From contig JAUWYY010000016.1 of the NCBI GenBank assembly GCA_030615605.1, positions 1 through 57,109 of the forward strand: DNA of 57,109 bases, given 5' to 3'. The stretch comes from a bacterium (GTDB lineage: Bacteria > Armatimonadota > Zipacnadia > Zipacnadales > Zipacnadaceae). Position 1 is the first letter of the stretch. The number at the start of each line of letters is the position of its first letter. The notes beneath the pieces are model-generated. The model did no database searches and had not been told where the DNA came from. It saw only the letters and a program-made list of their open reading frames with translations. A program made the position numbers and the translations under genes. Below, one piece after another: positions 25,680 through 36,022 of this stretch.

Positions 25680-26333
25680 ATGCTTAGGGACATTCAGTCG
25701 CGAATATACTTCATCACGCCCGCTGAGACTACCGACAGCAAGCAGATATTCGGGCTGGTGCAAGCGGCAGTGCGTAGCGGCGTCGGTATGATCCAGTACC
25801 GCACCAAGAACCAACCCACGCGCACTATGGTTGAAGAGGCTAAAGCCCTGCTTAAGATCACTCGGCCTGCACAGGTGCCGCTAATCATAAACGACCGCGT
25901 GGACGTGGCCCTGGCAGTGGGTGCTGACGGAGTGCACGTCGGCCAGGAGGATATGGCTCCCAACGACGCCCGGCGGCTGATGGGGCCGCATGCCATCGTC
26001 GGTGTCACCGCTCCGGAACTAACCGCAGCGCGGGAAGCTGAACATGCCGCGGCCAGCTACATATCGTGCGGCCCAATTTTCGCCTCACCGACCAAGCCTG
26101 AGAAGCCGCCGGTCGGCGTCGGCCAGTTGCAGCGGCTGCAGCAAGCAGTTTCGGTGCCCGTCTGTGCCATCGGCGGGATAGACCAGGAAACAATGGTAGA
26201 CCTGGCCGACGCCAGCCCTACCCTCATCGCAGTTGGCTCAGCTATAAGCCAGGCCGATGATCCGGCTGCGGCGGCTCAAGGCCTGGTTAAAATAGCTGCC
26301 GAAGCTATCCCCCACATCAGCTTCGGCCCGTAA
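25680..26333 (+). CDS. thiE: Thiamine-phosphate synthase
   Basis: Joins the pyrimidine and thiazole phosphates in vitamin B1 synthesis. 217 residues, TIM barrel. Landmarks: IQYRTKN, LIINDRVDVALAVGADGVHV, GQEDM, ISCGPIFASPTKP and VCAIGGID. The loop usually reading G-V-S-T-H is GVTAPEL here, a departure worth noting. No TPP riboswitch is visible in the 20 bases before it, and other thi genes are not in the window. AAGGGA precedes the ATG. Confidence 0.9.
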   Translation: MLRDIQSRIYFITPAETTDSKQIFGLVQAAVRSGVGMIQYRTKNQPTRTMVEEAKALLKITRPAQVPLIINDRVDVALAVGADGVHVGQEDMAPNDARRLMGPHAIVGVTAPELTAAREAEHAAASYISCGPIFASPTKPEKPPVGVGQLQRLQQAVSVPVCAIGGIDQETMVDLADASPTLIAVGSAISQADDPAAAAQGLVKIAAEAIPHISFGP

Positions 26334-26365
26334 CGGCGGCCAGCCGAATTAGGTAGCGGCAGGCG

Positions 26366-27550
26366 CTATATCTTCACTATCAGCGCCACGGCCTCAGCAG
26401 CAATTCCTTCTTCGCGCCCGACGAACCCCAAATGCTCGGTGGTAGTCGCCTTGACATTGACCTGAGATTCGCTCAGTCCAAGGACTGCCGCAATACAGCT
26501 CTCCATCTCAGGAATATAGTCAGCCAGCCGCGGCTGCTGGGCAATGACAGTGGCATCCACATTGGTCGGACGATATCCCGCTTCGCTCACCAACTCCACC
26601 GTTCGGGCCAGCAGCTCCGTGCTGTCAGCATCCTTGTAGGCAGGATCAGTGTCAGGAAAGTGCCGGCCGATATCACCGAGGCCAGCGGCTCCCAGCAGGG
26701 CATCGGCAATGGCGTGCAGCAGAACATCCGCATCAGAGTGGCCCGCCAGGCCCCGGTCGAAGGGAATCCTGATTCCCCCCAGTATCAGAGGCCGCTGAGC
26801 AACAAACGGATGCACATCAAACCCGTGGCCTATGCGCAACTGCTGGCTGCCGGCAACCAGCGCTTGGGCGCGCTGCCACTCATTGGGAACGGTAATCTTG
26901 AAGTTGCGCACGTCGTCTTCCACCACTGTCACTTTCCCTCCGGCTCGCTCCACCAGGCTGGCATCATCGGTAGCTCGCCAGCCTCCCACTCGCGCTTGCT
27001 GATAAGCGACGTATATCGTAGAGAAGCGAAAAGTCTGCGGGGTCTGCGCATGCCACAGCCCGGTTCGGTCTACTGTGGCGGCAACGCACAGATCGTCGTC
27101 AACCTGCTTGAGCGTGTCGGTAATCGGACGAGCAGCGAGGGCGGCTCCCGTCTGCTCAGCAGCGACAATGGTCCGAGATATGATCTCTGCGCTGACAAAG
27201 GGGCGGGCGCCGTCGTGGATGGCTACCAAGTCAGTAGGGTCACTGCTGAGCGCCTGCAGCCCCGCGAAAACCGAATCACAACGGGTCTTACCTCCAGGAA
27301 TGACCGCTCCTATTTTCGTCAGGCCCGCCTGCTGTGCTAGTGATTGTGCACTCTCACAGTAGCCGGCGGGAACGACCAGCACGATCCGGGTGACCTCGGG
27401 GATTTGCTCAAAGGTACGAGCCGACCACAGAAAAAGCGGGCTGCCGCCCAACTGAAGGAAGGCCTTGGGCGCCGAGCAGTCCAGTCGCCGGCCCTGGCCC
27501 GCAGCAACTATGAGAGCGGCCGTGCTGGATGGTTCTGCCCAGGCCGTCAC
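26366..27550 (-). CDS. ispDF: Bifunctional IspD/IspF of the MEP isoprenoid pathway
   Basis: 394 residues. Residues 1-225 are MEP cytidylyltransferase (IspD): [30 protein letters not shown] and [10 protein letters not shown]. Residues 234-394 are MEcPP synthase (IspF): [11 protein letters not shown] with the zinc ligands, [26 protein letters not shown] and [17 protein letters not shown]. Natural fusions of the two are known in several phyla. GTG start, 21 bases after the yacL stop; both are probably one transcript. Confidence 0.95.
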   Translation of the reverse strand: MTAWAEPSSTAALIVAAGQGRRLDCSAPKAFLQLGGSPLFLWSARTFEQIPEVTRIVLVVPAGYCESAQSLAQQAGLTKIGAVIPGGKTRCDSVFAGLQALSSDPTDLVAIHDGARPFVSAEIISRTIVAAEQTGAALAARPITDTLKQVDDDLCVAATVDRTGLWHAQTPQTFRFSTIYVAYQQARVGGWRATDDASLVERAGGKVTVVEDDVRNFKITVPNEWQRAQALVAGSQQLRIGHGFDVHPFVAQRPLILGGIRIPFDRGLAGHSDADVLLHAIADALLGAAGLGDIGRHFPDTDPAYKDADSTELLARTVELVSEAGYRPTNVDATVIAQQPRLADYIPEMESCIAAVLGLSESQVNVKATTTEHLGFVGREEGIAAEAVALIVKI

Positions 27551-27571
27551 TGGCCGTTGCCACCCCTCTCG

Positions 27572-28663
27572 CTAGCCGCGGTCATCTTCAGGCAGCTCAG
27601 CAAATATCATCTTGCCCGCATTTGTCTGCAGAACACTGGTGACGGTCACCGGCGCCAGCTGACCGAGAGCATCGCCACCATCTTCGACAACGACCATGGT
27701 ACCATCGTCCAGATAGCCGACGCCCTGCCCGGGTTCCTTTCCCTCTTTGACAATGGTGACAGTCAGCTCTTCGCCGGGCAGGAACACTGGCTTGAGGGTG
27801 TTGGCCAGTTCGTTGACATTGAGCACGGGTACGCCGTTGAGCTTAGCGATTTCATTGACACTATAATCGTTGGTGATGACCACCGCATCCCTGGCTTTGG
27901 CCAGCTTCACCAATTGCGTGTCCACCTCTTCAGCGTCTACTTCCTCGGCGCTGTAGTCCTCGTAGATGGAAATCTCGACGCCGTCCAGGTTCTTTAGACT
28001 GTTGAGCATATCCAGTCCCCGCCGGCCCCGGGCGCGCCGGAGCCTATCACTAGAGTCTGCGATGTAGTGAAGTTCTTGCAGGATAAAGTCAGGCACCAGC
28101 AGGGTCCCCTCCAGGAAACCGCTTTCCACAATGTCGGCAATGCGGCCGTCAATAATTATGTTGGTGTCCAGCATCTTAGGCTTGGTGCGGATACGTGCAG
28201 TTGCCACGCCTAGCGCGAATGAATTTTCCAAACCGGGAAAGACATAGACTATCTGCGCCCGTGCACTCATCGCAAATCCAACACCCAGCACCACTCCGAC
28301 TACACTGGCAAATATTCTAATTGGCAATCCGAACCCCGGAATCTCGGCAAAAGGAACCGTGACTAGCATAGCCACCACTAATCCCAGCGTCACGCCGATT
28401 GCTCCTGCGATCTTGTCCACTAATGCTACCCGTTCGAAGTAGTTGACCCAGGACACAATTTTACGAAAGGAAAACAGCGCGGTTAGGAATCCCAACAAGC
28501 CACCAACTACATTGATGCCAGCCGTGAACAAGAGCGCATCGTGGGTGCCGCTTTCCAAGTGCACCCGTGGTAACAGCCCTTGAGCAATAAGATTGCCAAA
28601 AATGATCCCCACCAGTACTATCGCACCAACAAACAACGACCATAAACCTCGAAGAATAAACAC
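27572..28663 (-). CDS. PIN/TRAM-domain membrane protein of the YacL type
   Basis: 363 residues. Four TM helices occupy the first about 135 residues. A PIN nuclease-like domain follows with DTNIIIDGRIADIVESGF, VPDFILQELHYIADSSD and VVITNDYSVNEIA, carrying the acidic metal ligands. A TRAM domain closes the chain (GEELTVTIVKEGKEPGQGVG). YacL-like proteins are common in Gram-positive and related lineages; their job is not firmly known. It stands directly before ispDF, a frequent neighbour. GTG start after GAGAGGGGG. Confidence 0.9.
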   Translation of the reverse strand: MFILRGLWSLFVGAIVLVGIIFGNLIAQGLLPRVHLESGTHDALLFTAGINVVGGLLGFLTALFSFRKIVSWVNYFERVALVDKIAGAIGVTLGLVVAMLVTVPFAEIPGFGLPIRIFASVVGVVLGVGFAMSARAQIVYVFPGLENSFALGVATARIRTKPKMLDTNIIIDGRIADIVESGFLEGTLLVPDFILQELHYIADSSDRLRRARGRRGLDMLNSLKNLDGVEISIYEDYSAEEVDAEEVDTQLVKLAKARDAVVITNDYSVNEIAKLNGVPVLNVNELANTLKPVFLPGEELTVTIVKEGKEPGQGVGYLDDGTMVVVEDGGDALGQLAPVTVTSVLQTNAGKMIFAELPEDDRG

Positions 28664-28759
28664 CGCCGTACCCCCTCTCGGCTATATGCATATAATCAAA
28701 CGACTAAATGTGGTTATAAATACCCCAAATGCCCAACGGGTCTGTCGGCAGAGCTTCAG

Positions 28760-28778
28760 CTGTGGACAATTTCCACAG
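28760..28778. promoter_or_regulatory. Inverted repeat resembling paired DnaA boxes
   Basis: CTGTGGA-CAATT-TCCACAG is a perfect 7-bp inverted repeat in the 298-base gap between yacL and nrdJ. Each half, read as a nonamer, is one base off the relaxed DnaA-box pattern (TTWTNCACA). It may bind DnaA or another regulator. The rest of the gap is A+T-rich with no supported gene. Confidence 0.4.
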
Positions 28779-28961
28779 ATTACATTCTACTTTATTTTAT
28801 AGCAATCTGCCAAGGTTGCTTCCGCTCACCGCACCACTTCCCGGCTCTGCTTAGACCTCCTCATGCCAAGTGCCCCTCGTCCCAAGTCTCCGTCAGCGAA
28901 GTATCGCCTACTACATGCCAGTCGCCCACCGGGCGAACAAATATGGAATGGCTGTCGTGCG

Positions 28962-31214
28962 CTAGTCGCAATTACTGTAACCGCATTCATAGCACTTGCG
29001 GCAGCCTTCTTCATGATACAGCACCCCACCGCACTCCGGACAGGCACCGGCTTGGCCATTGCGCTGTCGTTCAAAGTCTATCTGCAATTGTTCGTCCTCA
29101 GGCACCACGGTGCGTTCCAGAGCCCGGCCGAAGGCGTCCGCACAGGACAGTATCTTGCCCCCACCTGACTCCCACGCCGGCATGTGGCAACTTATACCCT
29201 TAAGCTGCTTGATGATGTGCTGGGCGCCGATTCCCGAGCGTAGCGCCTGAGATATCAGTCGGGCCAGTGCTTCGGTCTGCGAAGCTACACAGCCACCGGC
29301 CTTGCCCATATTCCCGAACACCTCAAACGGCCCGCGGTCATCGGAATTGATCGTCACATAGAGCTTGCCGCATCCGGTCACCATAGTGCGGGTCACGCCG
29401 GTGACCGCTTCCGGCCGGGGTCGGGGTTCGACGGAGACTCCCGGCAACCGTTTTGCCTCTTCGATCTTACCTGTGGTAAGCACCTGGCTGTCGCGGCAGC
29501 CGTCCCGGTAGATCGTTACTCCCTTACATCCCAACTCATAAGCCTGCAGATAGGCGTCTCTTACATCCTCCTGGGTGGCTTCACTGGGCAGATTAATGGT
29601 CTTGGAGACGGCATTGTCGGTAAACCTCTGGAAAGCCGCCTGGATGCGAATGTGCCACTCGGAGCTAATCTGGTGAGCAGTGCGGAACAACTTGCGCACC
29701 TCCGCTGGCACCTCGTCCAGTCCTTCCAGGCTGCCATGGGCGGCAACCGCCTTCTTGAGTTCCGGCGAGAAAAAGCCGCGCTCCTGAGCAAGCTGTTCAA
29801 ATAACGGATTCATCTCCACCAATTCGGTCCCATTGAGCACCCGGCGCGTAAAGCCAACCGCAAACAGCGGTTCGATGCCGCTGGAGGTACCCGCAATGAT
29901 GCTGATGCTGCCGGTCGGCGCTATGGTCGTCAGGGTAGCATTGCGCAGCTTCATTCCACCATTGGAACTGTAAATGCTCTTCTCCCAATTGGGAAAGGTA
30001 CCCCGCTGCTGGGCCAACTTCGCGGAGGCCTCGCGAGCCTGCTTCAGAATAAAGCTCATCAGCTTCTCGGCAAGATCTATCGCCTCCTGGGAGTCATAGC
30101 GGATTCCCAGATAAATCAGCGTGTCAGCAAATCCCATAACGCCCAGGCCGATCTTCCGGTTGGCCCGAGTAACCTCGGCAATCTCGGGCAGCGGGAATTC
30201 GTTCATATCAATGACATTATCCAGAAACCGAACCGCGACGTGAACTGTATCAGCCAGCTTATCCCAGTCAATCTGCCCGCTGCCAATCTCGCCGATAACC
30301 ATCCTGGTCAGATTTATCGAGCCCAGATTGCATGATTCATAAGCCAACAGCGGCTGCTCACCGCAGGGATTGGTGCTTTCAATCTCACCAAGCTCGGGGG
30401 TGGGATTGTCCGCGTTAATGCGGTCCAGCAGGACCAGTCCCGGGTCCCCGCACTCCCAGGCGCTCTGCACGATGCTCTCGAAGACCGCGCGGGCCGGCAC
30501 AGTATCGGTTACCTCGCCGGAACGCGGGTTGACCAGGTCATAGGACTCGTCGGCCTTTATCGCCTCGATGAACTCACTGGTGGCCGCTACGGAGATATTG
30601 AAGTTAGTAAGTTCGCTCTGGTCGCGCTTTATGTCAATGAACTCGCGAATATCGGGATGATCCACCCGCAGCACCGCCATATTGGCGCCACGGCGCGTCC
30701 CTCCCTGTTTTATGGCATCAGTGGCTGCATCGAAGACGCGCATAAACGATACCGGCCCTGACGATATACCTTTGGTTGAGCTGACTATGTCGTCTTTGGG
30801 GCGCAGCCGCGAGAAGGAAAAGCCGGTGCCGCCGCCACTTTTATGGATGAGAGCGGTGTTCTTGACTGCCTCAAAGATGCTGTCCATTGAGTCTTCAATA
30901 GGCAGAACAAAGCAGGCCGAAAGCTGCTGCAGGCGGCGGCCAGCATTCATTAGCGTGGGGCTGTTGGGCAGGAATTCCAGCCGCGTCATAACCTGATAGA
31001 AGCGCCGCTCCCACTGGGCAACTTCCTCATCGGTTGCCCCGTAGTTGCGCTCGGCCGAAGCAATGTTGTGGGCCACGCGACCGAACATCTCCGCGGGCTC
31101 CTCCACGGGGTTTCCCTTTTCATCTCGCTTCAAATATCTGCGCTCCAGCACAGTGCGCGCATTTCCTACAAGCTCAATTTCTTCTTCACCGATCACCGGC
31201 TGCGTAACGCCCAT
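28962..31214 (-). CDS. nrdJ: Adenosylcobalamin-dependent (class II) ribonucleotide reductase
   Basis: Makes deoxyribonucleotides without oxygen dependence, with B12 as radical source. 750 residues. Landmarks: EFLPNSPTLMNAGR, the active-site cysteine region LSACFVLPI, GGGTGFSFSRLRP, the substrate motif NPCGEQPLLAYESCNLGSIN, and PTGSISIIAGTSSGIEPLF. A TSCPD domain follows (about 615-700), and a C-terminal zinc ribbon CPECGG...CRKCYECGYSNC, part of which serves as the thiol shuttle in this subfamily. No ATP cone is seen at the N-terminus. Promoter at 31302-31330; I see no cobalamin riboswitch in the 165-base leader. Confidence 0.96.
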   Translation of the reverse strand: MGVTQPVIGEEEIELVGNARTVLERRYLKRDEKGNPVEEPAEMFGRVAHNIASAERNYGATDEEVAQWERRFYQVMTRLEFLPNSPTLMNAGRRLQQLSACFVLPIEDSMDSIFEAVKNTALIHKSGGGTGFSFSRLRPKDDIVSSTKGISSGPVSFMRVFDAATDAIKQGGTRRGANMAVLRVDHPDIREFIDIKRDQSELTNFNISVAATSEFIEAIKADESYDLVNPRSGEVTDTVPARAVFESIVQSAWECGDPGLVLLDRINADNPTPELGEIESTNPCGEQPLLAYESCNLGSINLTRMVIGEIGSGQIDWDKLADTVHVAVRFLDNVIDMNEFPLPEIAEVTRANRKIGLGVMGFADTLIYLGIRYDSQEAIDLAEKLMSFILKQAREASAKLAQQRGTFPNWEKSIYSSNGGMKLRNATLTTIAPTGSISIIAGTSSGIEPLFAVGFTRRVLNGTELVEMNPLFEQLAQERGFFSPELKKAVAAHGSLEGLDEVPAEVRKLFRTAHQISSEWHIRIQAAFQRFTDNAVSKTINLPSEATQEDVRDAYLQAYELGCKGVTIYRDGCRDSQVLTTGKIEEAKRLPGVSVEPRPRPEAVTGVTRTMVTGCGKLYVTINSDDRGPFEVFGNMGKAGGCVASQTEALARLISQALRSGIGAQHIIKQLKGISCHMPAWESGGGKILSCADAFGRALERTVVPEDEQLQIDFERQRNGQAGACPECGGVLYHEEGCRKCYECGYSNCD

Positions 31215-31301
31215 CAGTTCACCTGCCAGTCGAATTGCCCTGCCTCAGCATGGGGAGGGAGGTCTGTATAGCTTTATAGCCCTAAACTTCGGTAAGTGTT
31301 A

Positions 31302-31330
31302 ATAGTACCACACCGATTTTGTTCTGTCAA
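31302..31330 (-). promoter_or_regulatory. Sigma-70 promoter of nrdJ
   Basis: On the minus strand TTGACA (perfect) and TACTAT (5 of 6) are 17 bp apart. Transcription would start near 31295, about 80 bases before the nrdJ ATG, so nrdJ need not depend on read-through from gyrA. Confidence 0.8.
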
Positions 31331-31380
31331 GGCGAGTTTCCAGGAGACCAACTACGCAATTTCTTGCCCATCTACGGTCA

Positions 31381-33876
31381 CTATTCCTGACCTGTCTCTT
31401 CGGTGGCGTAGCGCACTACTTTGGCGACCGCCGAAACCGCAGTACCTTCATCCAGTGCGACTATCTTGACACCTTGCGCGCTCCGGCCGGTGCGGCGGAT
31501 CTTGGCCACCGGCACGCGGATCAGCACTCCCGCCGAGTTTATGCACATAATCTCGTCGTCGCCGTCCACCACCTCAACGCCCACCACCGGCCCGGTTCTG
31601 TCGGTCACATTCAACGTTGTTACGCCTTGAATGTTTCGGCCCTTGCACCTGTATTCCGCCAGGGCCGTGCGCTTGCCCAGACCCTTCTCGCCTACGACCA
31701 GCAGGTCGCGCGAGTCCTCCTTATCCACTATCGCGGTCGCGACCAGTTCGTCACCCTTGCGCAACTTCATAGCCTTAACACCGGCGGTACTACGTCCCGT
31801 CGACCGGACATCAGCTTCATCGAACCGCACTGTTTTCCCCTGGCGGGTGGTCAGCACAATATCCTTCGTCCCATCGGTGGCCATCACCCATTTTAGCTCA
31901 TCACCTTTGTGCAAGTTAATGGCAATCAAACCCTTGCTCCGCAGCGGGGTATCGTACGCAGAAAGCGCTGTCTTCTTAATCATGCCCTGCTTGGTCACCA
32001 TCACCAGATAGCCGCCCTGGTCGTAGCTCTCGACAGGGATGGTCGCGGTTATCTTCTCGTCGCTCTCGATGGGCAGGATATTGACTATGGGCGTACCCCG
32101 CGAGGTGCGACTGGCCAGCGGCACCTGATAGGCCTTAGCCCGATAAACCAGCCCCTTATTGGTAAATGCCAGCAGCAGGTGATGGGTGCTGCACACAAAG
32201 ACATTGGCCACGATGTCTTCTTCTTTCTTCGTCAGCGCCAGTATCCCCCGCCCACCCCGGTGCTGCACCCGGTAGGTATCCAGCGGCAGGCGCTTGACAT
32301 AGCCGTCGCGCGTGATGGTAATGCACATATCTTCCTGGGCAATCAGATCCCCGGTGCTGAGGTCTTCCACCTCACCGGGAATAATGCGCGTGCGCCGCTC
32401 GTCGCCCAGATCGTGCTTTACCTTGCGCAGCTCCTGCTTGATCACATCCGACTTCTTCTCTTCTGACGCCAGGATGCTCTCATACTCGGCGATGTCGGCC
32501 TCCAGAGCCTCGTATTCCGCGGCCAGCTCTGCCGCTGATAGTCGCGTCAGCCGGCCCAGTTGCATATTCAGGATTTCGTCGGTCTGCTCCGGAGTGAATT
32601 CAAACTTTTCCATCAGGCCGTCGCGGGCGGCACTACGGTTCTCGCTGCCCCGAATCAGCGCGATGATCTCATCAATCATATCCAGCGCCTTGAGCAGCCC
32701 CTCCACGATATGCGCGCGCGCCTGAGCTTTGGCCAGCAGAAACTGGGTACGGCGGGTGACCACCACGCGCCGGTGGTCCAGGAAGTGCCTCAGCAGGTCC
32801 TTCAGGCCACACATCTGCGGGACCAGTGCGCCGTCGGCGGTGGGGACAAGCGCCAGGCAATTCGCGCCAAAGCTGGTACGCATATTGGTACGCTTGTAGA
32901 GCTGATTAAGCACGACCTCGGCATTGCTGTCGCGCTTGAGTTCAATCACTACGCGGATGCCCTTGCGGTCGGATTCGTCACGCAGATCGGAGATAGCCTC
33001 GATGTCGCCGCTGTCGTGCAGCTTGGCAATCTGCTGGAGCAGTGCGTCCTTGCGCACCTGGTAGGGCAGTTCGGTGACGATTATTGCCTCGCGGTTGCGA
33101 TCCAGCGGCTCAACAATCGCCCGCGCCTGCATGATAATCGAGCCACGCCCCGTCTCAAAGTAATTCACGATCCCCTGGTGCCCCAGCACCAGCCCCGCCG
33201 TGGGGAAGTCCGGCCCCTTGACATACTTCATAAGGTCTTTGAGTTCCAAAGTGGGGTCGTCCAGCAGGGCGATGCCCGCGTCAATCACCTCGCCCAGGTT
33301 ATGCGGCGGGATATTGGTGGCGTAGCCGACCGCAATCCCCGAGACCCCGTTGCACAATAGATTCGGGAAGCCCCCGGGCAGCACCACCGGCTCCTCGCTC
33401 TTCTCGTCGTAGGTCGGCTGGAAGTCCACCGTATCCTTGTCCAGGTCCTCCAGCAGCGCCATCGCCACCTGCGCCAGCCGCGCTTCGGTATAGCGGGCTG
33501 CTCCGGCCGGGTCCCCGTCCAGCGACCCGAAGTTGCCCTGCGGGTCCACGATGGGATAGCGGGCGTTGAAGTCCTGGGCCATGCGCACCAGCGTATCGTA
33601 GATGGCCATATCGCCGTGCGGGTGGTAGGTCTTCATCGTCTCGCCGACGATGGCCGCGCACTTGGAGTGGGGCCGGTCGGGGGTGAGCCCGTCGTCGCGC
33701 ATCGCCACCAGGATCCGGCGCTGGGACGGTTTCAGCCCGTCGCGCACATCGGGCAGCGCCCGCGCCATGATCGTACTCATGGCGAACTGCATATACGATG
33801 AGCTCATCTCGTCCTGCAGCGATATCTCTTCTACTTTGCCAATGTCTTGTATCTCAGTTGCGTCAGGCATATTCAA
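31381..33876 (-). CDS. gyrA: DNA gyrase subunit A
   Basis: Breaks and rejoins DNA in the gyrase heterotetramer. 831 residues. Landmarks: [19 protein letters not shown], the catalytic Tyr in [10 protein letters not shown], and the C-terminal six-bladed DNA-wrapping domain. The GyrA box, consensus Q-R/K-R-G-G-R/K-G, reads QHRGGRG here, with His at the second position, which is still likely to support wrapping. Its presence tells gyrase from topoisomerase IV. gyrB lies 4.6 kb upstream on the same strand, with accessory genes between. Confidence 0.96.
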   Translation of the reverse strand: MNMPDATEIQDIGKVEEISLQDEMSSSYMQFAMSTIMARALPDVRDGLKPSQRRILVAMRDDGLTPDRPHSKCAAIVGETMKTYHPHGDMAIYDTLVRMAQDFNARYPIVDPQGNFGSLDGDPAGAARYTEARLAQVAMALLEDLDKDTVDFQPTYDEKSEEPVVLPGGFPNLLCNGVSGIAVGYATNIPPHNLGEVIDAGIALLDDPTLELKDLMKYVKGPDFPTAGLVLGHQGIVNYFETGRGSIIMQARAIVEPLDRNREAIIVTELPYQVRKDALLQQIAKLHDSGDIEAISDLRDESDRKGIRVVIELKRDSNAEVVLNQLYKRTNMRTSFGANCLALVPTADGALVPQMCGLKDLLRHFLDHRRVVVTRRTQFLLAKAQARAHIVEGLLKALDMIDEIIALIRGSENRSAARDGLMEKFEFTPEQTDEILNMQLGRLTRLSAAELAAEYEALEADIAEYESILASEEKKSDVIKQELRKVKHDLGDERRTRIIPGEVEDLSTGDLIAQEDMCITITRDGYVKRLPLDTYRVQHRGGRGILALTKKEEDIVANVFVCSTHHLLLAFTNKGLVYRAKAYQVPLASRTSRGTPIVNILPIESDEKITATIPVESYDQGGYLVMVTKQGMIKKTALSAYDTPLRSKGLIAINLHKGDELKWVMATDGTKDIVLTTRQGKTVRFDEADVRSTGRSTAGVKAMKLRKGDELVATAIVDKEDSRDLLVVGEKGLGKRTALAEYRCKGRNIQGVTTLNVTDRTGPVVGVEVVDGDDEIMCINSAGVLIRVPVAKIRRTGRSAQGVKIVALDEGTAVSAVAKVVRYATEETGQE

Positions 33877-33914
33877 CTCCTAATGAGTAGTAGGTATAAG
33901 ATCAGCGTCCAGCA

Positions 33915-34682
33915 CTAAAGCTCTGGCATTGGCCAGTGCTGTTCAAGGCCTTCTATCTCTATCTTCTGTTGCTGCTCCTCCGTGATACCGTATTCCTGTC
34001 GCACCCTTTTCTTATACCCAGGTGTAAGCTCCCTCTCCATATCAATCTGTTTGTAAACGTCGTCCGGGTACTTTGTCATTGCCTCATTCATAGCCCTATC
34101 CTCGGCCCGAACGAGCTCGGTATATACCTCTTTTCTTTCCTTCAACGATAATCCAAATCGCTTGCCTTCCTCCAACTTAGGAGGCCGGTTGCCGTGCCAA
34201 TCGATTGTGCCGCTCTTGCTACCGAACGCCTTTCCCCCGTCCGCAGCCCAATAGAGGTTTGCGTAGGTCATAGCAGTTGATTCTTCAAAGCAGACCCTCA
34301 CGCACAGCGCATCCGCGTCAGGATGCTTGTCACGAAAATCGTCGAGGGCACGGCGCAATGTCGCAGCGATCTGTTCATCAATAGCCCCGCGAGGGACAGT
34401 AATATCACGCTGGTATCGCTTGGCAGCAGCCATATCTAGATTCTCTGAGTGGTACTCGCCATGGCTCAAATCTTTATCGCCTCGTTCTCCTGGCATTACT
34501 TCATATTCGACCGCCTTTTGCTCTATAACTGGCGGTTCGATGACTGGCTCTTGAGTAGCTTGCTCCTGTGGCACCGGCCTCTCGACCGGTAGCGGTGTCT
34601 TGCTCCTGCCACATCCAGCCAGTAGGACTATACCAAATAGTAGCACAGCTACGATTGTCAGCCACAGCCACTTCTTGCTCAT
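33915..34682 (-). CDS. Predicted lipoprotein, unknown
   Basis: 255 residues. A signal peptide with lipobox LLAGC (Cys near residue 24) leads to a Pro/Glu-rich linker (about 30-65) and a soluble domain of about 190 residues with PRGAIDEQIAATLRRALDDF and ALCVRVCFEESTA, reminiscent of small exported domains of unknown function (DUF4875-like; uncertain). GGGGAGG lies about 8 bases before the ATG. First gene after the accessory block's membrane proteins and last before gyrA. Confidence 0.7.
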   Translation of the reverse strand: MSKKWLWLTIVAVLLFGIVLLAGCGRSKTPLPVERPVPQEQATQEPVIEPPVIEQKAVEYEVMPGERGDKDLSHGEYHSENLDMAAAKRYQRDITVPRGAIDEQIAATLRRALDDFRDKHPDADALCVRVCFEESTAMTYANLYWAADGGKAFGSKSGTIDWHGNRPPKLEEGKRFGLSLKERKEVYTELVRAEDRAMNEAMTKYPDDVYKQIDMERELTPGYKKRVRQEYGITEEQQQKIEIEGLEQHWPMPEL

Positions 34683-34767
34683 TGTGCTCGCCTCCCCGGT
34701 CTGTTGTGTGGTCAGCTCAAGGTCTGGCGTAGGCTATTCCTCGTCCGGCCCCTTGCCTTGACAGCCC

Positions 34768-35406
34768 TCATGAATCGTCCCGATCTGTCGCCCCGAGATT
34801 CGAATCATCGTCTCCTGATACTCGCCAGTTTGCGATCTTCTTCTCATACACCCATGAACTGGAATCGCGCGTACCCAGGCAATCACTGTACCACAGCGTT
34901 ACGGGCTTCTCGGAGTCTTCCGCCGTGAGAAGTTCCTCACAATAGGCACTGGCAGCGCTAGGTATCATAGGTGCCACGCTTACTTGCGTGTCATCGGTCT
35001 GGAGACACACGTCAAAGGCGCGACCTGGGCCAGTATTGACAATCCGTGCCCTGATCATGTTGTTCCAGTGCTCTCGGTCGAATGTCCACTGCACTCGCTC
35101 GAAGCCCGGAAGTGCCCCCACGGGAGGCGGGGATGGCATCGGCTGTTCGTACTGACGACATATCATCAGTTCGGGGCGGATCCCGGCTTCTGCCAAGGCC
35201 CGTGTGCTGACAGCCTGCTCTCTCATTGCTTCCACAGCCCGGGCGGATGCATTGGCCTGCTTCCAGGTTGCCACCACGAGACCCGCAGTCACCAGAACCA
35301 GTAACCAAGTCGCTGAGGCCAGAGGCCCGACTGTGACCAGCAGCAGCCCCGCCAGGAAACCTGCCAGTGCTCCGAGCATCGGTTTGGAGAGCCACTTATT
35401 GTTCAT
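34768..35406 (-). CDS. Membrane protein with a C-terminal beta-rich domain, unknown
   Basis: 212 residues. Two hydrophobic helices (about 8-27 and 31-48), a short coiled coil (ASARAVEAMREQAVSTRAL), then a domain with RPELMICRQYE and ARIVNTGPGRAFDVCLQTDD, a pattern common in small bacterial membrane proteins with an Ig-like sensor-type domain outside. No enzyme motif. GAGGAGAAA precedes the ATG. Similar in plan to the larger protein at 55196. Confidence 0.6.
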   Translation of the reverse strand: MNNKWLSKPMLGALAGFLAGLLLVTVGPLASATWLLVLVTAGLVVATWKQANASARAVEAMREQAVSTRALAEAGIRPELMICRQYEQPMPSPPPVGALPGFERVQWTFDREHWNNMIRARIVNTGPGRAFDVCLQTDDTQVSVAPMIPSAASAYCEELLTAEDSEKPVTLWYSDCLGTRDSSSWVYEKKIANWRVSGDDDSNLGATDRDDS

Positions 35407-35423
35407 TGTTTCTCCTCAAGTGC

Positions 35424-36002
35424 TTAGCGCCACCACTTAACAAAGTCGATCTCGGCACGCTCAAGGCCTAAGCTCTCGTGGATTGCCACCAGAAGCGCGT
35501 GCACAGCCCTGAGCAACCGTTCGTAGCACTGCGCAAGGCGCTCGCCGCAGGGCGCATCTCGTCGTAATAGGTTGTGAAGCTCGACGCTCGTCGTCAAGAG
35601 TGCATCAATCTGCTCCCTCACAGTATTGGGCATCAGTAGAGTCTCCCTCGCGATGAACTCTGACAGAGCGATATCCGCCTCAATGTAAGTCTCATGTGTT
35701 TGTGGCGTTCGGTGCTTGATCTCGAGGGCTGCTGCTACCACCAAGCGGTGCAACCGAGCAGCGAGACTGGGCAGAAGTGCGAGTTGTTGCCGATACACCT
35801 CTTGCCTCACCGGGTCATGTCGTTTCCTCTGGTCGTAGAGCCACATACCCCACGCGGCGAGCAGTGCCAGAAAGGGCGCAAGGATCTTCAGTATGTCTAT
35901 CTGCCTGTCCGACGCACCTAGTATTGCCGTGAACACCACCACGCCCAATGCGAAGCCTATTGCCGCTGCGATTATTGCCACCACGATCCATCTCTTGTTC
36001 AT
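35424..36002 (-). CDS. Two-TM protein with helical cytoplasmic domain, unknown
   Basis: 192 residues. Two N-terminal TM helices (about 5-27 and 37-54) are followed by a long alpha-helical domain (YRQQLALLPSLAARLHRLVV, EQIDALLTTSVELHNLLRRD). I chose ATG 36002 because GGAGGTAAGAGCC precedes it; the frame is open 37 codons further but that part is the antisense of a repeated DNA segment. No recognised family. Confidence 0.6.
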   Translation of the reverse strand: MNKRWIVVAIIAAAIGFALGVVVFTAILGASDRQIDILKILAPFLALLAAWGMWLYDQRKRHDPVRQEVYRQQLALLPSLAARLHRLVVAAALEIKHRTPQTHETYIEADIALSEFIARETLLMPNTVREQIDALLTTSVELHNLLRRDAPCGERLAQCYERLLRAVHALLVAIHESLGLERAEIDFVKWWR

Positions 36003-36022
36003 GGCTCTTACCTCCGATCTGG

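Noticed and set aside
26432..27340. 302-codon plus-strand frame over ispDF
   Set aside because: Antisense shadow; no family resemblance.
28664..28961. Replication origin
   Set aside because: Only one palindrome with two imperfect DnaA boxes and no dnaA or dnaN gene close by; gyrase genes alone do not define an origin.
31215..31380. Cobalamin riboswitch before the B12-dependent reductase
   Set aside because: No B12 box or matching structure could be found in the short leader.
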